Assembly: GCA_964369845.1 (NCBI GenBank)
Contig: CAYJFJ010000002.1
Span: 8,908 to 72,907, forward strand
Reading direction: 5' to 3'
Origin: CAKOSP01 sp964369845
GTDB lineage: Bacteria; Bacillota_I; Bacilli_A; RF39; UBA660
DNA: 64,000 bases
The notes under the pieces were generated by a model. That model was not told where the DNA came from. It was given only the letters and a program-made list of their open reading frames with translations, and made no database searches. Positions 61,572 to 64,000 of the stretch are shown here, one piece after another; position 1 is the first letter of the stretch, and each line of letters opens with the position of its first letter. Position numbers and translations under genes: made by a program.

Positions 61572-62111
61572 TTATTTTTTATTTACTAATTCAGGTATTT
61601 CTAGTAGAAAATTGAGGGAATTTACACTTTTAAAACTAGTGTTTAATTCATTCCACTCATCTATTTGATTATTATTTGTATCAAAAAATATAGCTTTTCC
61701 TTTATAGTTTTCCCAATCTTTACAATTTCTAATAGTATCATCTATTAAAATATTTCCAACAGGATTTACTGCACTACTTTTAGATTCTTCAAACGCTACT
61801 GATATAACTTCTAAATCTACTTCATTATCTTTTAGAATTTTCCTTTTTGCTTCACACTCTACTTCATAATAACCACACTTGGTTAATATAAATACTTTAT
61901 CTTTCCTAAGTTTTTTCAGGACACTAAAAGCACCATTTATTTCAGGACATTTTTTAAGTGTTTCATACCAATTTATTTTACTAAAATAATTTATAAATTC
62001 TTTTCTACTCCAGTTTTCATTACCAGGTATTTTTAATTTTTCCTCAAATACTACTGGATAAGTATCTAGTATTACTCCATCAAAATCTATATAATATATA
62101 ATTTTTTTCAT
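61572..62111 (-). CDS. HAD-superfamily hydrolase (nucleotidase-like)
   Basis: 179 residues. HAD motif I YIDFDGVILDTYP (D9, D11), a Lys/Thr motif II in VFILTKCGYYE, and the acidic motif ILIDDTIRNCKDW. Resembles 5'(3')-deoxyribonucleotidase or phosphatase-like members; substrate unknown. It is divergent from the plus-strand gene at 62194. Confidence 0.85.
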   Translation of the reverse strand: MKKIIYYIDFDGVILDTYPVVFEEKLKIPGNENWSRKEFINYFSKINWYETLKKCPEINGAFSVLKKLRKDKVFILTKCGYYEVECEAKRKILKDNEVDLEVISVAFEESKSSAVNPVGNILIDDTIRNCKDWENYKGKAIFFDTNNNQIDEWNELNTSFKSVNSLNFLLEIPELVNKK

Positions 62112-62140
62112 AATAAATTATATGCAATGAAATAAGATAA

Positions 62141-62168
62141 TTGACTATATTTATTTTTAATGTATAAT
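62141..62168 (+). promoter_or_regulatory. Promoter of the gene at 62194
   Basis: TTGACT (62141-62146), 16 bp, TATAAT (62163-62168) on the plus strand; followed by CAGGAGGAATT before the ATG. Confidence 0.75.
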
Positions 62169-62193
62169 ACTAGTAAATTAATCAGGAGGAATT

Positions 62194-62679
62194 ATGGAAA
62201 CATGCAACTTAATAACAGAAATTGAATTTAACATTAAAAATAAATATGACTTTGAAAATTTATCTTTAACCGAACAAAAAAATATAGTTTTTTACGAACT
62301 TAGAATTTATTTAGAAAATATTATTTTTAAGTATACAGGCGCCGTGCAAATTATAAATTATTCAACTACTGAATACGAAAATTTACTTAGCACTATTAGA
62401 ACGTTTTTCTTATGTTATTACAGTCATAATATAGACAAAGAAGTAGATATCGGTAACATATTACTTTATTTTCTTTATATGGCTTCATCAATTCAAAATA
62501 AAAATGTAGCCTTAGATGTATATGAAGCAGGACACTTAAAATTTTATGAAAATGTTTTTGATGAAAATAATAATTGGTTAAGTTTTTCAAAAAATAATGA
62601 CCAAGACATAAATGAATCAATTTTATACATAGCTGATTTTTTCGAAAATGAATTTAATCCTAATACTTATACAATTTAA
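62194..62679 (+). CDS. Protein of unknown function
   Basis: 161 residues, acidic and Asn-rich with no membrane helix and no recognised motif (METCNLITEIEFN, LRIYLENIIFKYTG, FLCYYSHNIDKE). Good promoter and CAGGAGG ribosome site, so it is likely a real gene. It stands alone between the HAD gene (divergent) and a BspA-like gene (convergent). Confidence 0.72.
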   Translation: METCNLITEIEFNIKNKYDFENLSLTEQKNIVFYELRIYLENIIFKYTGAVQIINYSTTEYENLLSTIRTFFLCYYSHNIDKEVDIGNILLYFLYMASSIQNKNVALDVYEAGHLKFYENVFDENNNWLSFSKNNDQDINESILYIADFFENEFNPNTYTI

Positions 62680-62699
62680 AAAGAAGATCACTCTTCTTT
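62680..62699. terminator. Bidirectional terminator
   Basis: AAAGAAGA-TCAC-TCTTCTTT, 8-bp stem with T and A flanks, between the convergent genes at 62194 and 62706. Confidence 0.85.
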
Positions 62700-62705
62700 T
62701 TTTGT

Positions 62706-64000
62706 TTATTCAGTTGCTATAAATGTAAATGTAGTTGGTTTACCACTTGTTGCATTTAATATATCTGCATCTGCCTGTGTTTTTGCATAAGCCTCGGTTA
62801 TGTTAGTTGAGTCTTGAAACATACTCTGACTATCTGTAACGCTAGACATATCAAAACTACTCAAATCCAAGCTCGTCAACGACATATCACGAAACATATT
62901 TGTTATATTTGTTACATTACTTGTATTAAAGTTTGTCACATGCAAACTAACTAAAGAGCTTGTTCCATGAAACATTCCTTGCATACTTTTCACTTTACTT
63001 GTATCAAAGTTTGTCACATCTAAATTTATTAATGAACTCATTCCCAGAAACATATAAGACATGTTCGTTACATTACTTGTGTTGAATTTTGTCAAATTCA
63101 AATTTGCTAATGAACTTGTATTTAAAAACATATTAGCCATATTCGTCACTTTACTGGTATCAAAACTTGTTAAATCCAGATTATTTAAATTCATCATATA
63201 TTGAAACATATAAGACATATTCGTTACTTCACTTGTATCAAAATTTGTTAATTCTAAACTAGTTAATGAACTTACACCGGCAAACATTCCACTCATATTT
63301 ATTACATTACTTGTATCGAATTTTGTCATTGCTAAATTTTTTAATGAATTCATTTCACTAAACATATAAGACATATTTGTTACACTTTTGGTATCAAAAG
63401 AAGATATATCTAAATTCACTAGTGAAATCATATTTCGAAACATATAAGCCATATTTGTAACTTTATTTGTATTAAATGATTCTAAATTTATTTTTTCTAA
63501 GAAGTGCATATTATTAAACATTGCGTACATATCTAGTACATTACTAGTATCAAATGAAGTTAGGTTTAAATAAGTTAACGACTCTAATGAAGAAAACATA
63601 TATCTCATATTTTTTACATTACTAGTATTAAATGACGATATGTCTAATTCTGTTAAGTAAGAATAATCGTCAAATTCGTTACTTTCACTATAATTTATCG
63701 TCATGTAAAACATATACGACATATCAGTTACATTAGATGTATTATACCAATCATTAAAATCAAGTTTAGTTATAGCGTTAAAGTTTCGAAAAGTTCCTTG
63801 TTGATTTTCTTTTGCCATTATTCTTCTGTTAGACTGGATATGCAGAATTTGTTCTTCCCCTACGTTTTCTATGTATCCTACTATTTCCTCGTTACCTGCT
63901 ACTGATAAATCCCATTTATTGGTTGCTGTTTCATATCCTGCATCAATTTCTTTATCAAAAACTATTTGTGTTACTGTATCTCTAAATCCTGAAGTTTCCA
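62706..64000 (-). CDS. BspA-like repeat protein, cut by the right edge
   Basis: The frame is open from 64000 without a start, and 431 residues are visible. An ATG at 63818 is only an internal methionine: the residues before it (TATNKWDLSVAG, EEQILHIQSN) are homologous to the 803-2281 protein just before its repeats (AATLKWDIS, IYSLYIESN). Twelve BspA-like repeats of 23-24 residues follow (for example VTNMSYMF, SSFDTS), then a C-terminal stretch ADADILNATSGKPTTFTF. The missing N-terminus probably carries the SipW-type signal seen in the two relatives. Confidence 0.88.
   Translation of the reverse strand, partial: ETSGFRDTVTQIVFDKEIDAGYETATNKWDLSVAGNEEIVGYIENVGEEQILHIQSNRRIMAKENQQGTFRNFNAITKLDFNDWYNTSNVTDMSYMFYMTINYSESNEFDDYSYLTELDISSFNTSNVKNMRYMFSSLESLTYLNLTSFDTSNVLDMYAMFNNMHFLEKINLESFNTNKVTNMAYMFRNMISLVNLDISSFDTKSVTNMSYMFSEMNSLKNLAMTKFDTSNVINMSGMFAGVSSLTSLELTNFDTSEVTNMSYMFQYMMNLNNLDLTSFDTSKVTNMANMFLNTSSLANLNLTKFNTSNVTNMSYMFLGMSSLINLDVTNFDTSKVKSMQGMFHGTSSLVSLHVTNFNTSNVTNITNMFRDMSLTSLDLSSFDMSSVTDSQSMFQDSTNITEAYAKTQADADILNATSGKPTTFTFIATE

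Noticed and set aside
62706..63818. Reading the BspA gene as complete with start at 63818
   Set aside because: The frame continues without stop to 64000 and the extra residues are homologous to the 803-2281 protein.
62706..63818. CRISPR-like array from the short direct repeats
   Set aside because: The repeats are in frame, about 72 bp with no constant spacers, and encode the BspA repeat; they are coding repeats.

Overview
The window is very AT-rich DNA (well under one third G+C by eye) from a walled, low-GC Firmicutes-type bacterium. It is most like the uncultured gut Bacilli/Mollicutes-related lineages, but the taxon is inferred, not shown. The evidence is Shine-Dalgarno starts (AGGAGG-type), sigma-A-like promoters with many extended -10 boxes, a T-box riboswitch, U-tract terminators, BspA-like surface repeats and a fermentative gene set. 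TGA serves as a normal stop: several gene pairs use the ATGA overlap (30366, 36270, 45983, 48965, 20515), so the Mycoplasma code is excluded. Almost everything lies on the minus strand; only four genes (12823, 25418, 44356/44383 and 62194) are on plus. The one gene-free stretch over 300 bp is 7822-8306. No rRNA, tRNA, CRISPR, insertion sequence or transposase was found.

Layout. 1-2281: the start of a DUF2207-like protein (cut by the edge) and a SipW-type secreted protein with BspA-like repeats. 2361-5831: T-box, HD hydrolase and valS. 5860-11182: a secreted stalk-domain protein and two membrane-anchored repeat proteins. 11319-17907: pyk, cmk, lysS, a bacterial PH-domain protein, a second SipW-type secreted protein and an ArsR regulator. 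17963-25327: HA-repeat helicase, YhiN-like flavoprotein, DUF1294, YolD/UmuC pair, a helical-repeat protein and a LysR regulator. 25418-29360: a NUDIX-PHP fusion, a rubredoxin-[FeFe] hydrogenase fusion and a second helical-repeat protein. 29431-33060 and on to 37202: an alkylation-repair operon (AlkD-type, AdaA, Ogt, DUF1848), then a six-gene operon (GDPD, HAD, ATP-grasp, GrpB-GNAT, NUDIX, EEP). 37060-40340: an unusual insertion in which HIT and Fic genes sit between two copies of an ftsW/GDPD junction. 40395-44277: two proteins built of RNA polymerase alpha-CTD-like repeats, then a short RelA. 44383-49945: GH25 lysozyme, NUDIX, Gre-like factor, HelD-like helicase, MazG-like protein and trpS. 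50043-56670: mraY, a PASTA-tailed penicillin-binding protein and a large Ig-repeat surface protein. 56765-62111: CNNM/CBS protein, diguanylate cyclase, pflA-pflB and a HAD protein. 62194-64000: a small unknown protein and a 12-repeat BspA-like protein that runs off the right edge.

Physiology inferred: pyruvate kinase, pyruvate formate-lyase and a monomeric [FeFe] hydrogenase point to an anaerobic sugar fermenter. Cell-wall genes (mraY, PBP, ftsW, GH25) show a peptidoglycan wall, and several anchored or secreted repeat proteins suggest a host- or community-facing surface.

Most unusual points: (1) the HIT-Fic module between duplicated ftsW/GDPD fragments, where one ftsW copy shows a sharp switch from about 80% to over 99% identity; (2) the paired alpha-CTD-like repeat proteins; (3) HelD and a Gre-like factor in one operon, two factors expected to work on the same RNA polymerase channel; (4) the NUDIX-PHP fusion facing a LysR regulator across overlapping promoters; (5) the rubredoxin-hydrogenase fusion. 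No large, obviously new defence or mobile system was seen.
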